A stretch of DNA of 64,000 nt, taken from positions 868,001-932,000 of the forward strand of contig CAMPDV010000065.1 of NCBI GenBank assembly GCA_946699065.1, in the 5' to 3' direction. The notes under the pieces were generated by a model that was not told the DNA's origin, ran no database searches, and was given only the letters and a program-made list of their open reading frames with translations. The stretch's first letter is position 1. Each line of letters begins with the position of its first letter. Shown here one piece after another: positions 51,134 to 61,960 of the stretch. The translations under genes were made by a program, and so were the position numbers. The stretch is from Loxodes magnus (taxonomy: Eukaryota > Ciliophora > Karyorelictea > Loxodida > Loxodidae).

Positions 51134-54100
51134 TTGACTGAAATATAATTTTAAGTAAAAATAAAATCAGTATGACTGAAATATAATTTTAAGTAAATTA
51201 AAATCAGTTTGACTGAAATAGAATTTTAAGTAAAAATAAAATCAGTTTGACTGAAAAAGAATTTTAACAAATTAAAATAGTTTGACTGAAATAGAATTTT
51301 AAGTAAATTAAAATTAGTTTGACTGAAATAGAATTTAAAGTAAATTAAAATAAGTTTGACTGAAATAGAAATTTAAGTAAATTAAAATAAGTTTGAATGA
51401 AATAGAATTTTAAGTAAATTAAAATAAGTTTGACTGAAATAGAATTTTAAGTAAAAATAAAATCAGTATGACTGAAATAGAATTTTAAGTAAATTAAAAT
51501 CAGTTTGACTGATATAGAATTTTATGTAAATTAAAATAGTTTGACTGAAATAGAATTTTAATAATTTATGAATAAGTTTGACTGAAATAGAAATTTAAGT
51601 AAATTAAAATAAGTATGACTGAAATAGAATTTTAAGTAAATTAAAATAGTTTGACTGAAATAGAATTTTAATAATTTATGAATAAGTTTGACTGAAATAG
51701 AAATTTAAGTAAATTAAAATAAGTATGACTGAAATAGAATTTTAAGCAAATAAAAATCAGTTTGACTGAAATAGAATTTTAAGTAAATTAAAATAAGTGT
51801 GACTGAAATAGAATTTTAAGTAAATTAAAATCAGTTTGATTGAAATAGAATTTTAAGCAAATTAAAATAGTTTGACTGAAATAGAATTTTAAGTAAAAAT
51901 AAAATAAGTATGACTGAAATAGAATTTTAAGTAAATTAAAGTAAGATTGACTGAAATAGAATTTTAAGTAAATTAAAATAAGTGTGACTGAAATACAATT
52001 TTAAGTAAATTAAAATCAGTTTGACTGAAATAGAATTTTAAGTAAAAATAAAAAGTTTGACTGAAATGGAATTTTAAGTAAATTAAAATAAGTTTGACTG
52101 AAATAGAATTTTAAGTAAATTAAAATCAGTTTGACTGAAATAGAATTTAAAGTAAATTAAAATCAGTTTGACTGAAATAGAATTTTAATAATTCATGAAT
52201 AAGTTTGACTGAAATATAATTTTAAGTAAAAATAAAATCAGTATGACTGAAATAGAATTTTAAGTAAATTAAAATAAGTTTGACTGAAATAGAAATTTAA
52301 GTAAAAATAAAATCAGTATGACTGAAATTGAATTTTAAGTAAATTAAAATAAGTATGACTGAAATAGAATTTTAAGTAAATTAAAATAAGTTTGAATGAA
52401 ATAGAATTTTAAGTAAATTAAAATAAGTTTGACTGAAATAGAATTTTAATAATTCATGAATAAGTTTGACTGAAATATAATTTTAAGTAAATTAAAATAA
52501 GTATGACTGAAATAGAATTTTAAGTAAATTAAAATAAGTTTGAATGAAATAGAATTTTAAGTAAAAATAAAATCAGTATGACTGAAATTGAATTTTAAGT
52601 AAATTAAAATAAGTATGACTGAAATAGAATTTTAAGTAAATTAAAATAAGAGTGACTGAAATAGAATTTTAAGTAAATTAAAATAAGTGTGACTGAAATA
52701 GAATTTTAAGTAAATTAAAATAAGAGTGACTGAAATAGAATTTTAAGTAAATTAAAATCAGTTTGACTGAAATAGAATTTTTAGTAAATTAAAATAAGTT
52801 TGACTCAAATAGAATTTTAAGTAAATTCAAATAAGTGTGACTGAAATAGAATTTTAAGTAAATTAAAATAAGTTTGACTGAAATAGAATTTTAAGTAAAT
52901 TAAAATAAGTGTGACTGAAATAGAATTTTAAGTAAATTAAAATAAGTGTGACTGAAATTGAATTTTAAGTAAATTAAAATAAGTGTGACTGAAATAGAAT
53001 CTTAAGTAAATTAAAATAAGTTTGAATGAAATAGAATTTTTAGTAAAAATAAAATCAGTATGACTGAAATAGAATTTTAAGTAAATTAAAATAAGTTTGA
53101 ATGAAATAGAATTTTAAGTAAATAAAAATCAGTTTGACTGAAATAGTATTTTAAGAAATTAAAATCAGTTTGACTGAAATATAATTTTAATTAAATTAAA
53201 TTAAGTGTGACTGAAATAGAAATTTTAGGTAAATTAAAATCAGTTTGACTGAAATAGAATTTTAATTAAATTAAAATAAGTATGAATGAAATAGAATTTT
53301 AAGTAAATTAAAATAGTTTGACTGAAATAGAATTTTAAGTAAATTAAAATAAGTTTGACTGAAATAGAATTTTAAGTAAAATTAAAATCAGTTTGACTGA
53401 AAAAGGATTTAAGTAAATTAAAATTAGTTTGACTGAAATAGAATTTTAAGTAAATTAAAATAAGTTTGACTGAAATAGAATTTTAAGCAAATTAAAATAG
53501 TTTGACTGAAATATAATTTTAAGAAATTAAAATAAGATTGACTGAAATAGAATTTTAAGTAAATTAAAATAAGTTTGACTGAAATAGAATTTTAAGTAAA
53601 TTAAAATAAGTGTGACTGAAATAGAAATTTAAGTAAATCAAAATAAGTTTGAATGAAATAGAATTTTAAGTAAATTAAAATAAGTTTGACTGAAATAGAA
53701 TTTTAAGTAAATTAAAATAAGTGTGACTGAAATAGAATTTTAAGTAAATTAAAATAAGTTTGACTGAAATAGAATTTTAAGTTAATTAAAATCAGTTTGA
53801 CTGAAATAGAAATTTAAGTAAATTAAAATAGGTGTGACTGAAATAGAATTTTAAGAAATTAAAATAAGTGTGACTGAAATAGAATTTTAAGTAAATTAAA
53901 ATTAGTTTGACTGAAATAGAATATTAAGTAAATTAAAATCAGTGCGTCTGAAATAGAATTTTAAGTAAATTAAAATTAGTTTGACTGAAATAGAATTTTA
54001 ATAATTTATGAATAAGTTTGACTGAAATAGAATTTTAAGTAAATTAAAATCAGTTATACTGAAATAGAATTTTAAGTAAAAATAAAATCAGTATGACTGA

Positions 54101-54829
54101 AATAGAATTTTAAGTAAATTAAAATTAGTTTGACTGAAATAGAATTTTAAGTAAATTAAAATCAGTTTGACTGAAATAGAATTTTTAGTAAATTAAAATA
54201 AGTTTGACTGAAATAGAAATTTAAGTAAATTAAAATTAGTTTGACTGAAATAGAATTTTAAGTAAATTAAAATAAGTTTGACTGAAATAGAATTTTAAGT
54301 AAATTAAAATCAGTTTGACTGAAATAGAATATTAAGTAAATTAAAATCAGTGCGTCTGAAATAGAATTTTAAGTAAATTAAAATAAGTGTGACTGAAATA
54401 GAATTTTAAGTAAATTAAAATAAGTGTGACTGAAATAGAATTTTAAGTAAATTAAAATCAGTTTGATTGAAATAGAATTTTAAGTAAAAATAAAATCAGT
54501 TTGACTGAAAAAGAATTTTAAGTAAATTAAAATTAGTTTGACTGAAATAGAATTTTAAGTAAATTAAAATAAGTTTGACTGAAATAGAATTTTAAGTAAA
54601 TTAAAATCAGTTTGACTGAAATAGAATATTAAGTAAATTAAAATCAGTGCGTCTGAAATAGAATTTTAAGTAAATTAAAATAAGTGTGACTGAAATAGAA
54701 TTTTAAGTAAATTAAAATAAGTGTGACTGAAATAGAATTTTAAGTAAATTAAAATCAGTTTGATTGAAATAGAATTTTAAGTAAAAATAAAATCAGTTTG
54801 ACTGAAAAAGAATTTTAAGAAATTAAAAT
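51134..54829. repeat. Module R2
   Basis: TTTATGTAAATT at 51,521 matches R1 (40,983) and R3 (56,884). R2 and R3 keep a spacing of 5,363-5,364 bp from 51.5 kb to about 54.3 kb. R2 ends with a triplicated 296-bp block that R3 lacks. Confidence 0.8.
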
Positions 54830-54945
54830 AGTTTGACTGAAATAGAATTTTAAGTAAATTAAAATTAGTTTGACTGAAATAGAATTTTAAGTAAATTAAA
54901 ATCAGTTTGACTGAAATAGAATATTAAGTAAATTAAAATCAGTGC
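54080..54945. repeat. 296-bp block in three tandem copies
   Basis: GAATATTAAG followed by GTGCGTCTG occurs with CG at 54,352, 54,649 and 54,944, i.e. steps of 297 and 295 bp (eight monomers). R1/Q2 has only two such copies (43,481 and 43,776). Copy number of this block therefore differs between otherwise matching modules. Confidence 0.82.
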
Positions 54946-56496
54946 GTCTGAAATAGAATTTTAAGTAAATTAAAATAAGTGTGACTGAAATAGAATTTTA
55001 AGTAAATTAAAATCAGTTTGATTGAAATAGAATTTTAAGTAAAAATAAAATCAGTTTGACTGAAAAAGAATTTTAAGAAATTAAAATAGTTTGACTGAAA
55101 TAGAATTTTAAGTAAATTAAAATAAGTGTGACTGAAATAGAATTTTAAGTAAATAAAAATCAGTTTGACTGAAATAGAATTTTTAGTAAAAATAAAATCA
55201 GTATGACTGAAATAGAAATTTAAGTAAATTAAAATAAGTGTGACTGAAATAGAATTTTAAGTAAAAATAAAATCAGTTTGACTGAAATAGAATTTTAAGA
55301 AATTAAAATAGTTTGACTGAAATAGAATTTTAAGTAAATTAAAATAAGTGTGACTGAAATAGAATTTTAAGTAAATTAAAATAAGTTTGATTGAAATAGA
55401 ATTTTAAGTAAATTAAAATAAGTGTGACTGAAATAGAATTTTAAGTAAATTAAAATAAGTTTGACTGAAATAGAATTTTAAGTAAAAATAAAATCAGTAT
55501 GACTGAAATAGAATTTTAAGAAATTAAAATAGTTTGACTGAAATAGAATTTTAAGTAAATAAAAATTAGTTTGACTGAAATAGAATTTTAAGTAAATTAA
55601 AGTAAGATTGACTGAAATAGAATTTTAAGTAAATTAAAATAAGTGTGACTGAAATAGAATTTTAAGTAAATTAAAATAAGTGTGACTGAAATAGAATTTT
55701 AAGTAAATTAAAATAAGTTTGAATGAAATAGAATTTTAAGTAAATTAAAATAAGTGTGACTGAAATAGAATTTTAAGTAAATTAAAATCAGTTTGACTGA
55801 AATAGAATCTTAAGTAAAAATAAAATCAGTTTGACTGAAATAGAATTTTAAGTAAATTAAAGTAAGATTGACTGAAATAGAATTTTAAGTAAATTAAAAT
55901 AAGTTTGACTGAAATGGAATTTTAAGTAAATTAAAATAAGTTTGACTGAAATAGAATTTTAAGTAAATTAAAATCAGTTTGATTGAAATAGAATTTTAAG
56001 CAAATTAAAATAGTTTGACTGAAGTAGAATTTTAAGAAATTAAAATAGTTTGACTGAATCAGAATTATAAGTAAATTAAAATAAGTTTGACTGAAATAGA
56101 ATTTTAAGTAAATTAAAATAAGTTTCACTGAAATAGAAATTTAAGTAAAAATAAAATCAGTATGACTGAAATGGAATTTTTAGTAAAAATAAAATAAGTA
56201 TGACTGAAATAGAATTTTAAGTAAATTAAAATTAGTTTGACTGAAATAGAATTTAAGTAAATTAAAATCAGTTTGACTGAAATAGAATTTTAATAATTCA
56301 TGAATAAGTGTGACTGAAATAGAATTTTAAGTAAAATAAAATCAGTATGACTGAAATATAATTTTAAGTAAATTAAAATCAGTTTGACTGAAAGACGAAT
56401 TTTAAGTAAAAATAAAATCAGTTTGACTGAAAAAGAATTTTAAGTAAATTAAAATCAGTTTGACTGAAATAGAATTTTAATAATTCATGAATAAGT
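54830..56496. repeat. Module Q5
   Basis: It is collinear with Q1 (offset 15,901) and with Q4 (offset 5,251). It lacks one GTGTGACTG monomer just after GTGCGTCTG and keeps the complete right end with GAAAGACG (CG at 56,396). Confidence 0.8.
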
Positions 56497-59400
56497 TTGA
56501 CTGAAATATAATTTTAAGTAAAAATAAAATCAGTATGACTGAAATATAATTTTAAGTAAATTAAAATCAGTTTGACTGAAATAGAATTTTAAGTAAAAAT
56601 AAAATCAGTTTGACTGAAAAAGAATTTTAACAAATTAAAATAGTTTGACTGAAATAGAATTTTAAGTAAATTAAAATTAGTTTGACTGAAATAGAATTTA
56701 AAGTAAATTAAAATAAGTTTGACTGAAATAGAAATTTAAGTAAATTAAAATAAGTTTGAATGAAATAGAATTTTAAGTAAATTAAAATAAGTTTGACTGA
56801 AATAGAATTTTAAGTAAAAATAAAATCAGTATGACTGAAATAGAATTTTAAGTAAATTAAAATCAGTTTGACTGATATAGAATTTTATGTAAATTAAAAT
56901 AGTTTGACTGAAATAGAATTTTAATAATTTATGAATAAGTTTGACTGAAATAGAAATTTAAGTAAATTAAAATAAGTATGACTGAAATAGAATTTTAAGT
57001 AAATTAAAATAGTTTGACTGAAATAGAATTTTAATAATTTATGAATAAGTTTGACTGAAATAGAAATTTAAGTAAATTAAAATAAGTATGACTGAAATAG
57101 AATTTTAAGCAAATAAAAATCAGTTTGACTGAAATAGAATTTTAAGTAAATTAAAATAAGTGTGACTGAAATAGAATTTTAAGTAAATTAAAATCAGTTT
57201 GATTGAAATAGAATTTTAAGCAAATTAAAATAGTTTGACTGAAATAGAATTTTAAGTAAAAATAAAATAAGTATGACTGAAATAGAATTTTAAGTAAATT
57301 AAAGTAAGATTGACTGAAATAGAATTTTAAGTAAATTAAAATAAGTGTGACTGAAATACAATTTTAAGTAAATTAAAATCAGTTTGACTGAAATAGAATT
57401 TTAAGTAAAAATAAAAAGTTTGACTGAAATGGAATTTTAAGTAAATTAAAATAAGTTTGACTGAAATAGAATTTTAAGTAAATTAAAATCAGTTTGACTG
57501 AAATAGAATTTAAAGTAAATTAAAATCAGTTTGACTGAAATAGAATTTTAATAATTCATGAATAAGTTTGACTGAAATATAATTTTAAGTAAAAATAAAA
57601 TCAGTATGACTGAAATAGAATTTTAAGTAAATTAAAATAAGTTTGACTGAAATAGAAATTTAAGTAAAAATAAAATCAGTATGACTGAAATTGAATTTTA
57701 AGTAAATTAAAATAAGTATGACTGAAATAGAATTTTAAGTAAATTAAAATAAGTTTGAATGAAATAGAATTTTAAGTAAATTAAAATAAGTTTGACTGAA
57801 ATAGAATTTTAATAATTCATGAATAAGTTTGACTGAAATATAATTTTAAGTAAAAATAAAATCAGTATGACTGAAATAGAATTTTAAGTAAATTAAAATA
57901 AGTTTGACTGAAATAGAAATTTAAGTAAAAATAAAATCAGTATGACTGAAATTGAATTTTAAGTAAATTAAAATAAGTATGACTGAAATACAATTTTAAG
58001 TAAATTAAAATAAGAGTGACTGAAATAGAATTTTAAGTAAATTAAAATAAGTGTGACTGAAATAGAATTTTAAGTAAATTAAAATAAGAGTGACTGAAAT
58101 AGAATTTTAAGTAAATTAAAATCAGTTTGACTGAAATAGAATTTTTAGTAAATTAAAATAAGTTTGACTCAAATAGAATTTTAAGTAAATTCAAATAAGT
58201 GTGACTGAAATAGAATTTTAAGTAAATTAAAATAAGTTTGACTGAAATAGAATTTTAAGTAAATTAAAATAAGTGTGACTGAAATAGAATTTTAAGTAAA
58301 TTAAAATAAGTGTGACTGAAATTGAATTTTAAGTAAATTAAAATAAGTGTGACTGAAATAGAATCTTAAGTAAATTAAAATAAGTTTGAATGAAATAGAA
58401 TTTTTAGTAAAAATAAAATCAGTATGACTGAAATAGAATTTTAAGTAAATTAAAATAAGTTTGAATGAAATAGAATTTTAAGTAAATAAAAATCAGTTTG
58501 ACTGAAATAGTATTTTAAGAAATTAAAATCAGTTTGACTGAAATATAATTTTAATTAAATTAAATTAAGTGTGACTGAAATAGAAATTTTAGGTAAATTA
58601 AAATCAGTTTGACTGAAATAGAATTTTAATTAAATTAAAATAAGTATGAATGAAATAGAATTTTAAGTAAATTAAAATAGTTTGACTGAAATAGAATTTT
58701 AAGTAAATTAAAATAAGTTTGACTGAAATAGAATTTTAAGTAAAATTAAAATCAGTTTGACTGAAAAAGGATTTAAGTAAATTAAAATTAGTTTGACTGA
58801 AATAGAATTTTAAGTAAATTAAAATAAGTTTGACTGAAATAGAATTTTAAGCAAATTAAAATAGTTTGACTGAAATATAATTTTAAGAAATTAAAATAAG
58901 ATTGACTGAAATAGAATTTTAAGTAAATTAAAATAAGTTTGACTGAAATAGAATTTTAAGTAAATTAAAATAAGTGTGACTGAAATAGAAATTTAAGTAA
59001 ATCAAAATAAGTTTGAATGAAATAGAATTTTAAGTAAATTAAAATAAGTTTGACTGAAATAGAATTTTAAGTAAATTAAAATAAGTGTGACTGAAATAGA
59101 ATTTTAAGTAAATTAAAATAAGTTTGACTGAAATAGAATTTTAAGTTAATTAAAATCAGTTTGACTGAAATAGAAATTTAAGTAAATTAAAATAGGTGTG
59201 ACTGAAATAGAATTTTAAGAAATTAAAATAAGTGTGACTGAAATAGAATTTTAAGTAAATTAAAATTAGTTTGACTGAAATAGAATATTAAGTAAATTAA
59301 AATCAGTGCGTCTGAAATAGAATTTTAAGTAAATTAAAATTAGTTTGACTGAAATAGAATTTTAATAATTTATGAATAAGTTTGACTGAAATAGAATTTT

Positions 59401-59693
59401 AAGTAAATTAAAATCAGTTATACTGAAATAGAATTTTAAGTAAAAATAAAATCAGTATGACTGAAATAGAATTTTAAGTAAATTAAAATTAGTTTGACTG
59501 AAATAGAATTTTAAGTAAATTAAAATCAGTTTGACTGAAATAGAATTTTTAGTAAATTAAAATAAGTTTGACTGAAATAGAAATTTAAGTAAATTAAAAT
59601 TAGTTTGACTGAAATAGAATTTTAAGTAAATTAAAATAAGTTTGACTGAAATAGAATTTTAAGTAAATTAAAATCAGTTTGACTGAAATAGAA
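56497..59693. repeat. Module R3
   Basis: It matches R2 at 5,363-5,364 bp and R1 at 15,901 bp (up to 42,480/58,381). The match to R2 ends at 59,693, where GAATTTTAAG replaces GAATATTAAG. After that point the window contains no further P, Q or R module. Confidence 0.8.
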
Positions 59694-60033
59694 TTTTAAG
59701 TAAATTAAAATAAGTGTGACTGAAATAGAATTTATGTAAATTAAAATAAGTTTGACTGAAATAGAATTTTAAGTAAATTAAAATAAGTATGACTAAATAG
59801 AATTTATGTAAATTAATATAAGATTGACTGAAATAGAATTTTAAGTAAATTAAAATAAGTATGACTAAATAGAATTTTAAGTAAATTAAAATTAGTTTAA
59901 CTGAAATAGAATTTAAAGTAAATTAAAATTAGTTTGACTGAAATATAATTTTAAGTAAATTAAAATAAGTTTGACTGAAATAGAATTTTAAGTAAATTAA
60001 AATAGTTTGACCGAAATAGAATTTTAAGTAAAT

Positions 60034-60080
60034 TAAATTAAGTTTGACTTAAATTGAATCTTGCGTAAAATTAAAATAGT
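60034..60080 (+). repeat. CTTGCG monomer (first of four)
   Basis: This is one of the most divergent recurring monomers: GACTTAAATTGAATCTTGCG followed by TAAAATTAAAATAG. Copies place CTTGCG at 60,060, 62,751, 62,971 and 63,450 (steps 2,691, 220 and 479 bp). The first three follow a GACCGAAATAG monomer (60,009, 62,700 and 62,920); the fourth does not, showing that the neighbour was exchanged. Confidence 0.83.
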
Positions 60081-60186
60081 TTTACTGAAATAGAATTTTA
60101 AGTAAATTAAAATCAGTTTGACTGAAATAGAATTTTAAGTAAATTAAAATCAGTTTGACTGAAATAGAATTTTAAGTAAATTAAAA

Positions 60187-60297
60187 TCAGTGTGACTGAA
60201 ATAGAATTTTAAGTAAATTAAAATCAGTGTGACTGAAATAGAATTTTAAGTAAATTAAAATCAGTGTGACTGAAATAGAATTTTAAATAAATTAAAA
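60187..60297 (+). repeat. Three-monomer run of the CAGTGTGACTG type
   Basis: The combination TCAGTGTGACTG occurs at 60,187, 60,224 and 60,261, exactly 37 bp apart, and I did not see it elsewhere in the window. A fourth, degraded neighbour (CAGTGTTATG) follows at about 60,299. It looks like a very local expansion of one monomer. Confidence 0.75.
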
Positions 60298-61219
60298 TCA
60301 GTGTTATGAAATACAATTTTAAGTAAATTTAAATAGTTTTACTGAAATAGAATTTTAAGTAAATTAAAATAAGATTGACTGAAATTGAATTTTAAGTAAA
60401 TTAAAATAGTTTGACTGAAATAGAATTTTAAGTAAATTAAAATAAGTTTGACTGAAATAGAATTTTAAGTAAAAATAAAATCAGTATGACTGAAATAGAA
60501 TTTTAAGTAAATTAAAATAGTTTGACTGAAATAGAATTTTAAGTAAATTAAAATAAGTTTGACTGAAATAGAATTTTAAGTAAAAATAAAATCAGTATGA
60601 CTGAAATAGAATTTTAAGTAAATTAAAATCAGTTTGACTGATATAGAATTTTAAGTAAATTAAAATAGTTTGACTGAAATAGAATTTTAATAATTTATGA
60701 ATAAGTTTGACTGAAATAGAAATTTAAGTAAATTAAAATAAGTTTGACTGAAATAGAATTTTAAGCAAATAAAAATCAGTTTTACTGAAATAGAATTTTA
60801 AGTAAATTAAAATAAGTTTTACTGAAATAGAATTTTAAGTAAATTAAAATAAGTTTGACTGAAATAGAATTTTAAGTAAATTAAAATAGTTTGACTGAAA
60901 TAGAATTTTAAGTAAATTAAAATAAGTTTGACTGAAATAGAATTTTAAGTAAATTAAAATAAGTGTGACTGAAATAGAATTTTAAGTAAAAATAAAATCA
61001 GTTTGACTGAAGTAGAATTTTAAGTAAATTAAAATTAGTTTGACTGAAATAGAATTTTAAGTAAATTAAAATCAGTTTGACTGAAATAGAATTTTTAGTA
61101 AATTAAAATAAGTGTGACTGAAATATAATTTTAAGTAAATTAAAATAAGTTTGACTGAAATAGAATTTTAAGTAAATTAAAATAAGTGTGACTGAAATAG
61201 AATTTATGTAAATTAAAAT

Positions 61220-61960
61220 CAGTTTGACTGAAAAAGAATTTAAGTAAATTAAAATTAGTTTGAACTGAAATAGAATTTTAAGTAAATTAAAATTAGTTTG
61301 ACTGAAATAGAAATTTTAAGTATATTAAAATAGTTTTACTGAAATAGAATTTTAAGTAAATTAAAATAAGTTTTACTGAAATAGAATTTTAAGTAAATTA
61401 AATTAAGTTTGACTTAAATTGAATTTTAAGTAAATTAAAATAAGTTTGACTGAAATAGAATTTTAATAATTTATGAATAAGTTTGACTGAAATAGAATTT
61501 TAAGTAAATTAAAATCAGTTTGACTGAAAAAGAATTTAAGTAAATTAAAATTAGTTTGAACTGAAATAGAAATTTAAGTAAATTAAAATTAGTTTGACTG
61601 AAATAGAATTTTAAGTAAATTAAAATTAGTTTTACTGAAATAGAATTTTAAGTAAATTAAAATAAGTTTGACTGAAATAGAATTTTAAGTAAATTAAAAT
61701 CAGTTTGACTGAAATAGAATTTTAAGTAAATTAAAATAAGTGTGACTGAAATAGAATTTATGTAAATTAAAATAAGTTTGACTGAAATAGAATTTTAAGT
61801 AAATTAAAATAAGTATGACTAAATAGAATTTTAAGTAAATTAATATAAGTTTGACTGAAATAGAATTTTAAGTAAATTAAAATCAGTTTGACTGAAAAAG
61901 AATTTAAGTAAATTAAAATTAGTTTGAACTGAAATAGAAATTTAAGTAAATTAAAATTAG
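61220..61960. repeat. Triplicated GAAAAAGAATTTAAG/GTTTGAACTG block
   Basis: ACTGAAAAAG occurs at 61,227, 61,523 and 61,891 (steps of 296 and 368 bp, eight and ten monomers). Each is followed by AAAATTAGTTTGAACTG, a one-base insertion variant confined to this zone. Confidence 0.8.

Larger units (their letters stand above)
37531..59693. repeat. Zone 4: P/Q/R module mosaic
   Basis: Three modules recur in the order P-Q-R-Q-P-Q-P-Q-R-Q-R. P (about 1.36 kb) starts at GAAATCGAATTTT and carries the TAGATCTTTAAG monomer. Q (about 1.6 kb when full) starts just before a GAATATTAAG/GTGCGTCTG pair and usually ends after GAAAGACGAATTTT. R (about 3.1-3.7 kb) carries GATATAGAATTTTATG and GACTCAAATAG. Offsets: P1/Q1 to P2/Q3 is 7,951 bp, P2 to P3 is 2,700, Q1 to Q2 is 4,770, R1 to R2 starts at 10,538, and Q1/R1 to Q5/R3 is 15,901. 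Almost all CpG dinucleotides of the window lie here. Confidence 0.83.

Noticed and set aside
40030..55931. A true 7,951-bp period through zone 4 (15,901 is about twice 7,951)
   Set aside because: The position one period after Q1 (about 47.98 kb) does not hold the matching sequence, and modules between do not follow such a period. The near-doubling looks coincidental.
59780..59830. Yeast-type replication origin core in the AATTTATGTAAATT variant
   Set aside because: It only partly fits the consensus, and such matches are expected by chance in DNA of about 84% A+T. There is no independent support.
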